Assembly (NCBI GenBank): GCA_050084985.1
Contig: JBITNC010000001.1
Location: 163,556,001-163,620,000, forward strand
Direction: 5' to 3'
Source of the DNA: Nageia nagi
Lineage: Eukaryota > Pinophyta
DNA: 64,000 bases
The notes beneath the pieces were generated by a model, which searched no databases, had not been told where the DNA came from, and saw nothing but the letters and a program-made list of their open reading frames with translations. A program made the position numbers and the translations under genes. Shown one piece after another: positions 1-12,700 of the stretch. Within the stretch, counting starts at the first letter, position 1, and every line of letters begins with the position of its first letter.

Positions 1-600
1 GAGACACTGATAGCTCAGGATAAGATAATTGAGGCCAAATATGAATAAATAGCTTCCCTATAATAATAACTTGAGGTTCAAAAATAAGTGATCCAAGATA
101 TGATAACCACCCTAGATGTTGATAAAAGAAGTGCTATGTTATGCATGATATAGGAGATCCAAAAGTATGAAAAAGAGAATTAAGATCTTGTTATACACAA
201 TGTATACTCAAAGAATCAATAATGTATATTAGAATGTGACACAAGTGCAAGATTCCCAAGTCTCTCTATGATGGAAAAAGAGAGCTCATAGAGAATAAAG
301 TATGCATGGGGAGAGTAAAAGCTCCTAAACATGCTAATTGTAATTTTTAAACCACTTTTGACATATTAATATGAACATGCTCTTTATGGTTTCAAAATTT
401 GTGTTATGTGCATGATGTAGTTTTTTAATATTTTGATATTTTTCAAATATTTTTGCAATATTTTTATATTTTACTAATGCATAAAGTACAAAAAATGAAA
501 TAAAGGAAAAGTTAAGAAAAAATGATAAGCACAATGCTTGTAAGCAAACATACCTTTTTTGCATGCCTTTTTGAATCCATCAATGAAGTTGATTGATGTA
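1..600. other. Left-edge non-genic sequence
   Basis: No complete gene is visible. The plus strand of about 1-330 gives a lysine/glutamate-rich, coiled-coil-like reading interrupted by stops, which may be a retroelement or host exon relic cut by the window edge. The rest is AT-rich spacer between this and the minus-strand Gag relic that starts near 600. No motif allows a functional call. Confidence 0.3.
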
Positions 601-2905
601 TCTAGATGTTTAACTTTTATAAACTAAGGGAAGGGCTTTTTGAAGATCCCTAAATTTATATTTTTTCATATTGAGACCCATTCATATTCACTTAAAATTT
701 TACCAATATCCCCTAAGTCTTGTGTTTTGTTCTTTAGTACATAAAAACCTTTTATGAGATATCCTCTATGTTCATGATAGTTGCAGAAATGATCATATCT
801 AACATTAGGACCAAACTTTGGATCTTTGGTGGCTAGAGGAGGCAATGCCATAAGCTTCTTTTTGACCAAGAGTTATGATACTTCATCAATATTATCATAT
901 ATAGATATGAAATTTATTTCTTATTTCTTAGGGCCTTGGGTGAACTCTATTATTTTCTTTGCAACAACTACAATGGGAATTTTAGGCTGATATTTTTATT
1001 TCTTTGTTGTAGGTGGAGTTTTATTCCTTTTATCATTTTGAAACTCTCCACAACTTATCAAGAATATTTCTATTTCAATGATTGAATGAAGAAATGTATG
1101 CAATGGCTTCTTATGATAATTGAAATATAATACCTTATATTTTTATTTTAGTAATTGAATGAATGACTGAAGTTTGTGTTTTTCATCAATGGTAAGTCTA
1201 TTGATAATTTTGTTCCAATTCTTGATAAAGGATTCAATTGTTTGACCTTCCCTTTTATTTAAGTACATTAAATTAGTAAACAAATTTTCTTATGTAATAA
1301 ATACCTTGAAAGCATCAATGAATGATATTCTAAGTTAGGTAAACTCTTGAATGTTATCATGAGGTAGCTTGTTAAACCATTTGAGAGCACCCCCTTTCAA
1401 TGTGAGAGGAAATAATTTGGCATGAAAATATCTATCCAATGTGATAACTGAAACTTCATCCTCATAAATTTGTATATGCAATTATGGATATTCATGACCT
1501 TCATATTTTGTGAATTTCAAGCTCTTATTGGTATCCATAATAGCTTCTCTTTTTCTTTGGAAAAATGGATTTCTATCTTCCTTCTTCTTTGTGATTGTTT
1601 ACCATAGGAAATTAAGAGCTCTTGAAATTGCTTATGTAACTCATTCATATCTAGAATAGGAGAAGTTTAAGATATATGGATTACCTGATATTGTTGAACA
1701 TATCTTTCAAGAGTATGAAGGAATTGAAAATATATTTTCTTGTTATTTATATCATTAATGATCTTGTGAAGAACTTACACAAATCATCCATCTAAATTAT
1801 CTGAAGATAACTTATTCATATCCTCTTTATTATGGTTGAGAAATATGGAATTCTTTATGTCATTCTATTATTGTGATCAACCAATGAAATGATTTAAGAC
1901 TTTTTAAAGAAAACACTGATATTGAATTCTCCATTCATCCTTAGGATCAAGATCATAAGAAACTATTAATGGTGTTTTATCTTTTGTTACATATATTCCC
2001 ATTTTTTATCCTGATATTTATGTAAATTGGTCAAGAATTATTTGAAAAATCTTATTTTCCTTTAATAAGAAAATTATCAAAATAAGCAATTTGTCAAGTG
2101 CTTGAATACTGACTCTTGATTTGATTCTCTTGATTCATGCAATGAGGATATGGTTTGAAAGCTTAAAGAGGAATAATATGGAGTTTTGGATTATATAATA
2201 TTGAGTTTGCATACCTAATAAATCATTGGGATTAAATTCATCATACATACTAAATCCTTTGAGTTTTAGAGCATGAATAAGAGCATCCTCTTTCTCTATC
2301 ATATTGCCTATGGTAATTGGAGGCCTAACACTAGTGTTGGGCTACTTCAAACCTTATGGAGATTTTATGGTGGCCTTTGATACAACATTATTAATGAATT
2401 TTTTTGTTTCAACACCATTGTCTTGAATCATATTAGCATTAATGTTTCCCTCAATGTAAGCACTAGGGTTATGATAAATTGGAGGAGGAAGCAAAGGTTG
2501 ATCAATATATTTTGGTGAAGAGCATTTGTTTTAAAATATTTTTATCGCATTTTAAGGAACCACTTCTATTGATATATATTTGGTGATTTTAAGATTTAGT
2601 AGGTTAACAATGGATCTCTTTTATTTGGTAGGGCTTCTTCTACGTGGATGGAATCTTCTTAGGGGTATTCTAATTAAATAAAACTATTCGAACTAATCTT
2701 GGTGTGTGAAATCCTTCATCTTGGGATTCACTATTCTTTTGAACATTTAGGTATATGGTTTGGAAAGGTGACACTGTTGTGGAGTTTTCTATACCAAATA
2801 TATCTTGATCATTTTCCCCTTATGAGAAGCTTTTGGATTTCTATTTTTGAGCTATAATATTGTACTTATTTGTATAGGGAAAAGCTTGTTTCTCTTTCTC
2901 ATGCA
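600..2905 (-). pseudogene. Ty3/gypsy Gag relic, minus strand
   Basis: Degenerate Gag of a gypsy LTR retrotransposon. Read on the minus strand, about 1550-1090 gives a recognisable retrotransposon-gag core (LTLKGGALKWFNKLP, then a KREGQTIESFIKNW segment), the region that packs the capsid shell. About 870-666 gives a decayed zinc-knuckle-like block (CNYHEHRG, with the distal Cys lost). About 2520-2200 reads as a low-complexity N-terminal part (AYIEGNINANMIQDNG). Many stops and frame changes show that it is dead. It lies directly downstream, in minus-strand sense, of the LTR at 3053-3781, so that LTR is the 5' LTR and the pol genes would lie beyond the left edge. The Gag core is clear; the boundaries are approximate. 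Confidence 0.75.
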
Positions 2906-3052
2906 TGCATTATTAGTATCCTCACAAAATACATTTATCATTTCTTTTCCAAAATCATGGTAAGGAAAAAGGAAAATAAAGAAAAGGGTTATTTTGTAAT
3001 AATTATAATATTTTTATCAAACCTAACTTGAAGATTCATAAAAATAAAAATA

Positions 3053-3781
3053 TGTTGGGTTCACTAATATGTAGATGATAAAATGCAACCTTAAAATGTA
3101 GTAAAGGATGAAGTAATTATTTCTACTTAATTAACATACAAAGATGCCTAAATTCCTATGATCACTTAGTAACTAATAAAAATAGATCAAGATAATAACA
3201 ATGATAGAATTAAAATAATAAAATACCCTAACCTATGAGATAATGTATTTATAGATGTGTATTTGTTACTTATTTGGATGATGAATATGCACTTTAAGAG
3301 ATATGAATAAATATGAGGACTCAAATACATGGTCTTGGAATGATATCTCATATTTGACTAAGCATTGGTACTAGGGATCTTGAGGGTGCAGATTGCTCAC
3401 TTCAACACTGATGTTATTCGCTCTCCTCCAAGGTAATGAAAAATTAAAGGATAGTTCTTAAGTATAACAAATTCCAATCTTGATAGGTGGTGTTTAAGAA
3501 CACATACAAGTTTATGAGAGATATGCACATTCCTATCGAGATAAAGTATTAATGGTATTCCCATGTATATAATTCTTAATTTATAGGTCTAATAATATAG
3601 ATGAATGCACTTTTGCATGTTAGTATCAACTTTGGTGGTCCAACTTACATCATAAGAGAATTACACATGAGAAGTAACTTAGGTAGATTATAAGCAATAA
3701 GGAAAATATAACATTACATCATATTCATCCAAAACATAGTGATGGTTATGTGACATGTAGTTTGGCCCTAAAAAGGTGCCA
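3053..3781 (-). mobile_element. LTR of minus-strand gypsy element (5' LTR)
   Basis: About 729 bp beginning TGTTGGGTTC and ending AGGTGCCA on the plus strand, so it has TG...CA termini. It shares blocks with the LTR at 47709-48505, for example the CCAATCTTGATAGGTGG motif near 3475 and CCAATCTTAATAGGTGG near 48220. The same block occurs in reverse complement in the plus-strand LTRs at 35.3, 37.2 and 43.4 kb, which marks one family. Gag lies on the lower-coordinate side, making this a 5' LTR. No convincing primer binding site was found just below 3053. Confidence 0.6.
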
Positions 3782-6240
3782 AATTATTAGTGTTTTCTTC
3801 AAAAAGTCTTAAATCATTTCATTGGTTGGCCAAAAAAATAGAAACTCTCTCAATTCTTGATTTTGTAGCCTTGATTTGTAATTAATTTACCTCTCTATAA
3901 GTGATCTTCAAGCATTGATTAATAGTAAATATTATTATTTTTCATTTTATATAAACAATATCTCCTTATGAGTGGGTTGTATGGTACACTCTTTCCATAT
4001 AAGACCATACTCTTAGTACTTAGAAATTTTTTTAAAGAAATAATACTAATAGCATTTTGATTATTGTTATCACTATATTTAATTTAAACATTACCTCCTT
4101 CATTATTCTCTTGCAAAATTATGGTTTATGATGATATTCTCATTGAAAATAGTAACTCGATATCCATTACTAATTATGATATTATTTCTAATTTTTTAAT
4201 TGGTATAAATTTCAATAAAAAATGAAGATGTATAAATATCATTAATAGTCATGTTTATAAAATACAATATAAATATGTGATAATTTCTCACTTATCAATT
4301 ATGCTAATAAATAATTCATAGTATTAATTATCTTCTAAGATATAGTTCATTTGATGGTTAAGGAAATAATTCTTAAATACTTACAAATATTGGTTTGAAG
4401 ATACTAAGGATGAAGGTGACTTCTTGCTATCATTATCATTGCCAAATATGATTATTTTTATTTTCAATGAGATTTTGCAGTTAATTATTTAGGTGTAACC
4501 ATATTTTTATTTCATGTTCTTTGATGATGTGAAACTTACAAAATTTTACTATAATTGTATTAATATTAAACACTTCTATGAAAATATAAAATAAGTCTAA
4601 GTTAAAGATAATCAAAAATTATTTAATTAATCAATTATTTTATAATAAATTTAAGCCTTTCATTAAAATTTATGAAATTTCTTGATCCTTGTAAGAGCAA
4701 TTATTTTTTATTCATTCGCAACCATATTTGACATATTGTTGGTCTCATTTTTAAATTTATCCCTAGTTCATAAATCAATTTTAAAGGAAAATTTATAGTT
4801 ATTAGAAGGGATTTGTTAGGCTTGTAGTAAAAGATTTTCCCCATGTAAATATTCATGATAAATTTTACTAAATATATTACTTCTATCAGGAGACATATGT
4901 TTTTAGTTATGCTTGTGTATAAGCATGGAAACTTTTGCAAATATCTATATTGATGTAATAGTATTAAATCATGATTAATTTTTATCTAAATTCTATTATA
5001 AATTAACTCAATGGTTATTATTATTATTTATTTTTTCTTAGTATGTAATTGAGAAAGTATTAGATTTTTATGTTAATCATGAAGTGGTCCATAAAGAGGC
5101 CTATAAGGGAAGAAAGTTGAAGACTATATTTTTTAATTATTATTTATAGAACCATAAAAGTATATAACTAAAATAATTCCTTAAACTATCTTGATTTGAA
5201 ATGATCATGATCTAAAATGTTAATGCATAATTTTTTTAACTATTGATTATGGTGAGTTACACTTCCTTATTAGTAAAGGTTCAAATTTTTAGGATTTTGA
5301 GGCAAAAGTAAATAAGATAGTGAAGGATGTTATGCTCAATGAAGAGTTCATAAATGAAAAATAAGGATTAGAGTTTAATATCATCTTCATTATATTTTAG
5401 AGTTTATGTTTAACTTTATCCTTCTGTTATTAATGTTGGATTTATATCTATTAAAGTGCAGGCATCATCTAAGAAAGTTCAAGATTTTAAAATATAGGAC
5501 AAATTAGGGTTATAGGAGGAATAAAAGAAACATAATGCATGCTTGTTATAGGATAATAAAACATAAGAGAGAAAATAATAAAAACAAGTGTTTAATATCA
5601 TATATAAATAAGAGGATGAAAAATAAATGGGATTGAAATTATTATAGTAAAAATAAAAGCATATGGGATAAGAAGAGTCAAAGGAATGATAAAATTAGGT
5701 TTACAAATGACTATATCACATTCTAGTCTCATTATTAGAATGATTGAAGTGGCCACTCCATAGAGAAAAGTATATGAAGTAGAGGTTGAAGAGATTAAGA
5801 AGATAAAGAAGCATAGGAAAGAGCTTGTTCAATTATAGAAATGGGTTTTGAATTTTTTTTTTAAAAAGAAAAAAAAATGAATGAGAACTAATAGGCTTGT
5901 GTTTGAGTGAAACCTCTTTATTGAGTAATAAGAAGTATTTGAAATGATTTAGGATATTGCAAAAGGTAATTATTAACCTCCTTATGGAAATCATAATTAT
6001 AAACAACTTGAAGATTAGTATAGATAAAATAAAATTATATTAATAATAAATATGTTTATATATTTACATGATGTTAATATAAATATGACTAATGATAGAG
6101 GACCTAGAATGCAATATGATAATTTTTACTAAACCATGGAATGAGGGATTTGATAATCAAAGCAACATAAACCTAAATCTAATATGTATATTAAATTGAA
6201 ATAAGGCATGCTATACTTGTGCACCTATTTGATGATATTC
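3782..6240. other. AT-rich intergenic sequence
   Basis: No gene-like reading frame of convincing length. The sequence is very AT-rich with scattered short ORFs. A stretch on the plus strand near 5700-5860 reads as a short charged run (VYEVEVEEIKKIKKHRKEL) that may be a coding relic, but it has no diagnostic motif. I see no RNA gene or clear repeat boundary here. Confidence 0.4.
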
Positions 6241-7033
6241 TAACCCTAGAAGTTGAGCTTTTAAGTCCTTCATAAAATATACTTAAAAACTCAATGGTTT
6301 TCAAGGTATTGATGGTTATCACAAATTTTATAAGGATTAGAATCAATCTCAATAATGATTAAATCCTCCCTATTTATTAGAAATCAAAATACAAATCAAA
6401 ATAGAATATGAACTTGAAATGTACATGAATTTACCTATTCCAAAGAAATGAAGGATCTATGAGGCTCAAGGATTAAATAAGGCAATATAGATAACTTCAT
6501 GTTGATATCTAATAAGAATAAGGTCATTGGTAGCCTGTTATCTTGAAATATTGATGGCCCTATTTAAAGGGGTTTTTATTATTTATAATTGAAATTATGG
6601 GGGTTGTTTGATGATTTTAGGATCCATGTCCTTCATTCAAATTTTTTATCTTGCCAATAATTTATCATTTTTTTCCAAAATTCTCTCCAATTTTCCTTAA
6701 TAATTTGTAATGATTTTCTTGATGTCTTAGCTTTGTAATGATGATAATTATATACTTCAAAATACGAAAAAAGAGAGAGATCTTGAGTCTTTTCAAAGCA
6801 TATTCTTGATTTTAAAATTGTGTGATAGCCTAATCATCAATGAGATTGATATCTTGAAATGATTTTCTAGTCTTCTTTTATACCTTTTAAAATAAAATAA
6901 AAGAATCACATTAGCCAATTTTCCCTATAAATAAGGATAAAATTTATTGAAATTCTCTTTATTAATGTAATTTATTTTAGACACCTAAACAATAATTTTA
7001 AATAAATCAAAATTATATGTCTATAGTTTTCCC
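6240..7033 (-). mobile_element. LTR-like repeat, copy A
   Basis: This stretch is related over its whole length, in the same orientation, to 24303-25085. Shared blocks include GAATATGAACTTGAAATG, AATTTACCTATT, the GTGTGATAG..GATCATCAA..GAGATTGAT region and ACCTT..AAAATAAAATAAAAGAA. On the minus strand it begins TATAGACA immediately after a purine run (GAAGGGGGAAAAC), which looks like a polypurine tract, so it would be the 3' LTR of a minus-strand element. The left limit is approximate. No coding body of that element is recognisable above 7033. Confidence 0.5.
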
Positions 7034-7601
7034 CCTTCGAAGATGTGGTGGTAGGAACCAAAACTATATTTCCAAAGTAAGAAAAGAAAAATACATTACC
7101 CATTCTAATGATACTTCCATAAAATATTGACTTGATGAATATCATAAGTTTACTCTTCTATATTTTTTACCTTAATTATGCCTCTTATTTATTTGGGTTG
7201 CTTGCAAACCTTATGTAAGCCAAGGGGTTTAAATAATTAGAAATAAACTTGCTAAAATAAAATAGGGAAAAAGGGGTCTTTTAAGGGGATTCAAATGTAC
7301 AAAGGTTAGTACAGTGGGTGGGGAAGTATGTAACTCACATGATGCACATGAGTGATGGATGACATGCTCGAAAGAGCACATGTAAGGATTTGACATGTCC
7401 TTTATCTATAACAAGGCCACGGATCGAGTAGTGGATGGTTGTAGATGGTAAAGATAGATGGAGGGTCTTGATTTATAGCCAAAGGTGGTAGCATGGAAAT
7501 TATAATAAGGAGCACCCATAGTCATTTCAAATTCTGGCTACATGCATAGAGGATGATGAGCTAGAAGAGGCTAGAACTAGCTATGAGAGAAGATATCAGA
7601 C

Positions 7602-8904
7602 ATGACCAAATCATTTGGCATATTTTATGCAATGGGGGCATATATGGGTTTTATGGATGCTCTAAATGAACATAATCCCAATTGGTCAAGACAAGTGGCC
7701 ACAACATGGACTGGTAGCAATGTGGTGGTAGAAGGGAACCATTTTTCAATTAGCCTTGAATTGATTAAAGTGGCCATGGGTATGGCCAATTATGGTAGTA
7801 GACACAATAGGGAGATACAAACATCAGTATCTGAAGTGTAGGCTTTCTATGGGTAGGGGTGCCTCTCCTAAAGATAAGGAAATCAACCTACCAAATGGAC
7901 TTAATCTGATACTCTTAGAATGAGGTGGAAAAGGTAATTATGTAGTTGTTTACTATGGAAGGTAGATATTTGGAACTCTTTGGGGTCCATTTTATTCTAT
8001 TGAATCATTTCATAGGATTGTATAGAATTATTCTTTCCTAATTTCTATACAATTCATTAGATTTATACATTAGTAAGCATAGGAAACTAGTTCCAATTCA
8101 TCAAGGACTAATCAAAACTATGGTGGATTATGAGAATACTAGTCCAAGAAGGATGATACCTTTGATTCAATAGATGCTAAAACCCCCTCTAGTAGACTCA
8201 GCAACCATGGAGTCTTCTAATAGTAGCTCAATGCTACTGCTTCTCCCAATTGGGGAGCCTATCACATACCTAATTATTGTTGTCTCTTCAAACCTAGAGG
8301 ACTCAATTTTAGATGATGGTGATAATGCTACTATGTCAATTAGAAGGGGAAAATTTATGATGGGTTCTAAATATGAAAAAGAAGAGATGGAGGGAGAAGT
8401 ATTCCCCCTCAAAAACAAAAGCAATGGTCTCCTCTAGCTATAGGGGATATGGAGGCGGATGATAATCCCCTATGAGAGGCCAAATTTAGCATAATGGGGA
8501 AGCTAATGAAGATCTTTAGGCTCCTCTAGAGGAACAAGAAGAAAAGTTGCAATCTCCTCCAGCTATAGGGGATTTAGATTTGGATGATAGACCCACTATG
8601 AGATCTCATAGCCAGCAAAAAGAGTTTGCTAATGAAGATATTTAGGATCCCTAAAAGGTTAGCTTTAGGAAGGACCATACTAGCCCAAGCAAGTTGCAAA
8701 TTCTTATCCCTAAGATGAAATTCAAGAAAATATATGAGAAATGAAGGCATTTTGAAGAATGGGGATGAATTGGAAGGAGAGGAAGAGAATAGAGGCAAGT
8801 TTGACTAGTTAGAAGGGAAATTAAGGCTATATAATACTCATGGTACAATAAGCAAAAGCTAGGTAGGGACCATTAGAAAGTAACTTTGGATTCCATCAAG
8901 CAAT
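7602..8904 (+). pseudogene. Transposon-associated ORF (5' part), decayed
   Basis: The reading frame at 7602-7841 is open and has coding character (PNWSRQVATTWTGSN, then NHFSISLELIKVAMGM). After a stop and a frame change it continues as RYLELFGVHFILLNHF and LVPIHQGLIKTMVDYE near 7960-8130. From memory this resembles an ORF type often seen beside plant retrotransposons, but I cannot name a family. Further on, 8174-8440 is Ser/acidic-rich, and a block of about 126 bp is tandemly duplicated (near 8427 and 8553). The frame is cut at 8904 by the copia element, and a likely continuation starts at 18237. No start codon was assigned because the frame is broken. Confidence 0.5.
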
Positions 8905-9127
8905 TGTTAGAATTTGTAATGAAATATTGTGAATATCTAAACCCCTTGTAAATTCAATTAATCACTTAAAGGATATTTAGATACCTTAAGGGATTAATTG
9001 AATTCTTTATTATGTAAACTTTGACCTTACCAAGTGGTTAGTTGGTAGGTTAAAGTTAGGTAATATATTTATTGTAACCCTAACCTTACCCTTGGGTTAA
9101 AGGGAGGTTAGGGAGGTGCTCTCATGC

Positions 9128-9135
9128 TATAAATA
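9128..9135 (+). promoter_or_regulatory. TATA box, LTR copy 1
   Basis: TATAAATA in the context GCTATAAATAGAGGGCC, in the expected U3 position of a copia LTR. The same octamer occurs in the duplicated copy and in the 3' LTR. Confidence 0.7.
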
Positions 9136-9426
9136 GAGGGCCTCTCCTCTTGTAATATCACTTAGATTTTGAGTAAGATTACTCTACTAGTTTGTGTAGG
9201 AGAGAAAGGAATTTGTAATGAAATATTGTGAATATCTAAACTCCTTGTAAATTCAATTAATCACTTAAAGGATATTTAGATACCTTAAGGGATTAATTGA
9301 ATTCTTTATTATGTAAACTTTGACCTTACCAAGTGGTTAGTTGGTAGGTTAAAGTTAGGTAATATATTTATTGTAACCTTAACCTTACCCTTGGGTTAAA
9401 GGGAGGTTAGGGAAGTGCTCTCATGC

Positions 9427-9434
9427 TATAAATA
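9427..9434 (+). promoter_or_regulatory. TATA box, LTR copy 2
   Basis: The second TATAAATA, 299 bp downstream of the first and created by the internal duplication of the 5' LTR. It is the copy nearer to the PBS, so it holds the position a normal LTR promoter would have. Confidence 0.7.
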
Positions 9435-9694
9435 GAGGGCCTCTCCTCTTGTAATATCACTTAGATTTTGAGTAAGATTACTCTAATAGTTTGTGTAGGA
9501 GAGAAAGGAATTGTTGTAAGAGGGTGCATAGTTTGAGAATTGAGATCTAGTTGTGGATGTACTCCCAAGGAGGGAGGAACCACTTATATTGGTGTTATCT
9601 TGTGTGAATGGTGTTATTAGCTTGTAGATGTTGAATGATTAAGTTTCATATAGTATTGGACCTTGAGGATTAGTGTAGGTCTAATTCCTTCAAT

Positions 9695-9706
9695 TGGTAT
9701 CAGAGC
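9695..9706 (+). other. Primer binding site, initiator-Met tRNA
   Basis: TGGTATCAGAGC, two bases after the LTR end (TTCA), is complementary to the 3' end of plant initiator-methionine tRNA, the usual primer for Ty1/copia elements. The same sequence with the same 2-base spacing occurs at 53589. Confidence 0.95.
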
Positions 9707-12700
9707 TTGGTGTGGAAGCTCCTTCAACATTCTTTGAAACTTCTTCAATTTGGAGGTCTCCATTTCTCATCTTCTTACATTGTTGAGGTAAAACATAATA
9801 GAAGGTATACATTTTTTACCTTCTTGGTTAATTATTGAATAATTGTATTTTACTACTAACATATTGTGTGCTATATGTTGACTATTGTTGAGCTAAATAT
9901 GATTAACAATTTTTGATACTAACCTCTTTTGTGAATAGCGTTTTTTTGCAAATTGCTTATTTGCTCATTATTTAAGAGGATAGTATACAAAAATTAAGTT
10001 AAAGAATTTCTTTCAATTTTATTTGTGAGAAATAACTTCTTTTACTAGCACAAAGTAAAAAGGAGAGATACTATTATCTCAAATGTTTATTTTTTTTTAA
10101 ATTATGTTGGTAAATTTATTTTGCAATTTATTGTACACCTTACAATATATCAAAAAAGGGGAGGGAGATTTATGATTACTAAGCTAATACCTTCACTTGA
10201 AATACATTATTATCTAAAACTTTATTTACAATAATTTGAAAACCTACTGCTGAAAAATTTGGATTTTACAGAGGGCAGAATAACGTTGCCATCTTCGAAT
10301 GGAGAAAAGGGAGATGGACTTCTGGGAGAGGTTTGTCTGCTCCTTGGTGTGACTAATGCCGAACTAGATGCAGATCTCATTAGAAAAGAACTACTCCATG
10401 CATTACTCTGAATCTCCCCTAGCCCCTGTTTCGGCTTCCCATCCTCTTCCTTACCTGACAACTCATATCCGATTTCATCGATGTGCTCCGAACCCACACT
10501 CAAATCGCATTCTCGATATCGGATGCCCTCTAGATGCTAATAAATCCCATTCGATTGAAGATCTGCAAGCTTAAGTTTTGCCCATTAAGACCAAGTGAAT
10601 GTCAAAGCCATATCCAATACAATCATCTTCAAAGCTCAGGTTTAAGAAGAGGGGGTGGGTATGGAGAAGGTAAAAGAGATGGAGTTGGAGATGGAGAGGG
10701 ATGACGATAATGTTGGGAATGCTGGAAACATTTTTTATCTTGGATTGGTGGGTGTTATCACATTTATAGGACATGGATGTTAAAAATGTTGGTGATGATC
10801 ATTGCCACAACAAGTCCCAATCCAATTGGTTGCAGCCAAATGCTACCTCTACCGTCACCGCTCCACAACCAAATGCTATTTGTAGCTTCACCTCCTCTCT
10901 CACTATAACTTTACACACCTAGGAGAATCCCTTATCTCTCCTCCCTCGCCAGTTAGGGTCAATGATCATCCCACCTATGAATTCCAAACTTGTGGTGAAG
11001 GCCTGGGAGCGTTCTAACGGATCCCTTCTCCCTCCTCCCTCGTCGGTTGCATCATCTCCCTCCACTCGCATTGCTTGGCCTCCTTCCCTTCATGGCCCTC
11101 TACCTACACCTCCTAACCTCCTTCATGTTGCGTGATCTTCTCTCACTTTTTTTAAGATGGAGGCCCTTTCTTGTTTGTGCATTTAATTTTTTGTTGACTA
11201 CTTGCATATTCTTAAATGCACATGCAAAGCAATGTTTACTCCTTCTTGGTAAGGGAAGGGTAGCCATCATTATTTTACCTAAAAGCATTTATTTTTTTGA
11301 CTTGGAGTATTTTTTTGTTTACTTGGAGTGTTTGAGGTAAAAGTAGCATTAACTATACATAGGTCTCCTTTCTTTTTCATTAATACTTGCAAGCTTCCAA
11401 GAAGCAAATGTATACTTTTTGGTAGGCATTTAATATTTTTTGCTTGCAAGTCATTTGTTCCTATTAAATGCACTTAGAAGTACTTATACTCCAACTTTAA
11501 GCATTGTCATGATGAATATAATACTTTAAAGTAAGTAGATACATCATTACTCTTCAATGCTATCCAATTTTTTAGAAAAATGTGGCAAATAAAGTTAATT
11601 CTTTAGGAGTATTTTTTTATTTGCCTTAAATACTTTTAAGTTTGGCAATTTACTTAGGTAAATGATAAATATTAGTGTAAAATTAACACTTTAAGGGATT
11701 TTTTTTACCTAAGTATTTTTTGTTAATGATTTCATGTTTCCTAAAAGGGAAACCTATGCTATTTTTTAAGTAAACAAGGGAAATTTTTTACTTAAAATAT
11801 AAATGCATACTTAAAAGACAATTTTTTAGCATACAAGTTTTAGGGATAAAAATTTAAGTAAAAAAAGGGGGGAATTTGTATAGTTTTTTACTTAAAACTT
11901 TATCTAGATCTTGCATGCTAAATTTGTAATGCATGCCTCTTAATCTTGTGTAGGAATAAAGCATGCTTAGTACTTAAAATTTTTAAGTTAAATAATGCAT
12001 TTTTAATAAGATAAATGATGCATGTTTATTACTTAATTTTTAAGTTATGGAATAATGCATGTTTAATTTTTTAAGTTATGGATTAATGCTAAGTAGGACT
12101 TAGCCTTTTAAAATTCATTAAAGTGTTGAATGAATTTATGAACTTGAGCAAGTATGCAAAATGTAAAAATGTCCTTTAGGGGTTAGTACAAAACCCATTG
12201 GACTCTTATATTTCAAGTTCTTGTGGATGATGTATTTTTAATACTTTACTTTATATTTTTGCATAATTGCTTTATACTTGCAAAAATGCAAAATATTGAA
12301 AGTAACCCCTAAAATGAACACATCCGCATGTACTTTTCCACAACATGACTTGTTTGGGGAGCCACGAGGGGAGGACAGGGTAGACTGGAGCCTTTTTAGT
12401 CCAAAGAACCAAGTGGTGGTAAATTCATCTTAATTACCCCTAAGACCTCTGTTGGATTAGACATAACTCTATAAAGTGGACAAACATGTGTGTAGTGATA
12501 CCACATGTCCGCACATCCATTCAGGGATTATCCTGATAACCTAGGAGGAAAACTTGAAAACCTTAAACAAGATAATTAAAATGGTCAGTCCAAGATACGT
12601 CGAATCCTTGGAAAATAGTTGGTACTTCTCCTTGAGAGAGTATATTACTGACCAAGATGAACTGGTTGAGGACTAGTAGTACTTGGGCTCCACTTTGTGA

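Larger units (their letters stand above)
8905..9692 (+). repeat. 5' LTR of the copia element, with internal duplication
   Basis: 788 bp from TGTTAGAATTTG to CTAATTCCTTCA. It equals the 489-bp 3' LTR plus exactly 299 bp. The extra length is a tandem duplication: the block starting at 8911 recurs at 9210. The junction lies at a shared GAATT, present both at the LTR start (TTAGAATTTG) and at the internal breakpoint (AAGGAATT). Copy 1 differs from the 3' LTR at about 3 sites, copy 2 at about 5, and the two copies from each other at about 4. Each copy has its own TATA box. Confidence 0.95.

Noticed and set aside
8167-8437. Overlapping ORFs on both strands
   Set aside because: The minus-strand frame is a shadow. 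The plus-strand frame is only kept as part of the decayed ORF 7602-8904.
11047-11340. Hydrophobic Leu-rich ORF in the copia leader
   Set aside because: Composition follows the local C/T-rich strand; no start context, no motif, and it overlaps unrelated frames on the other strand.
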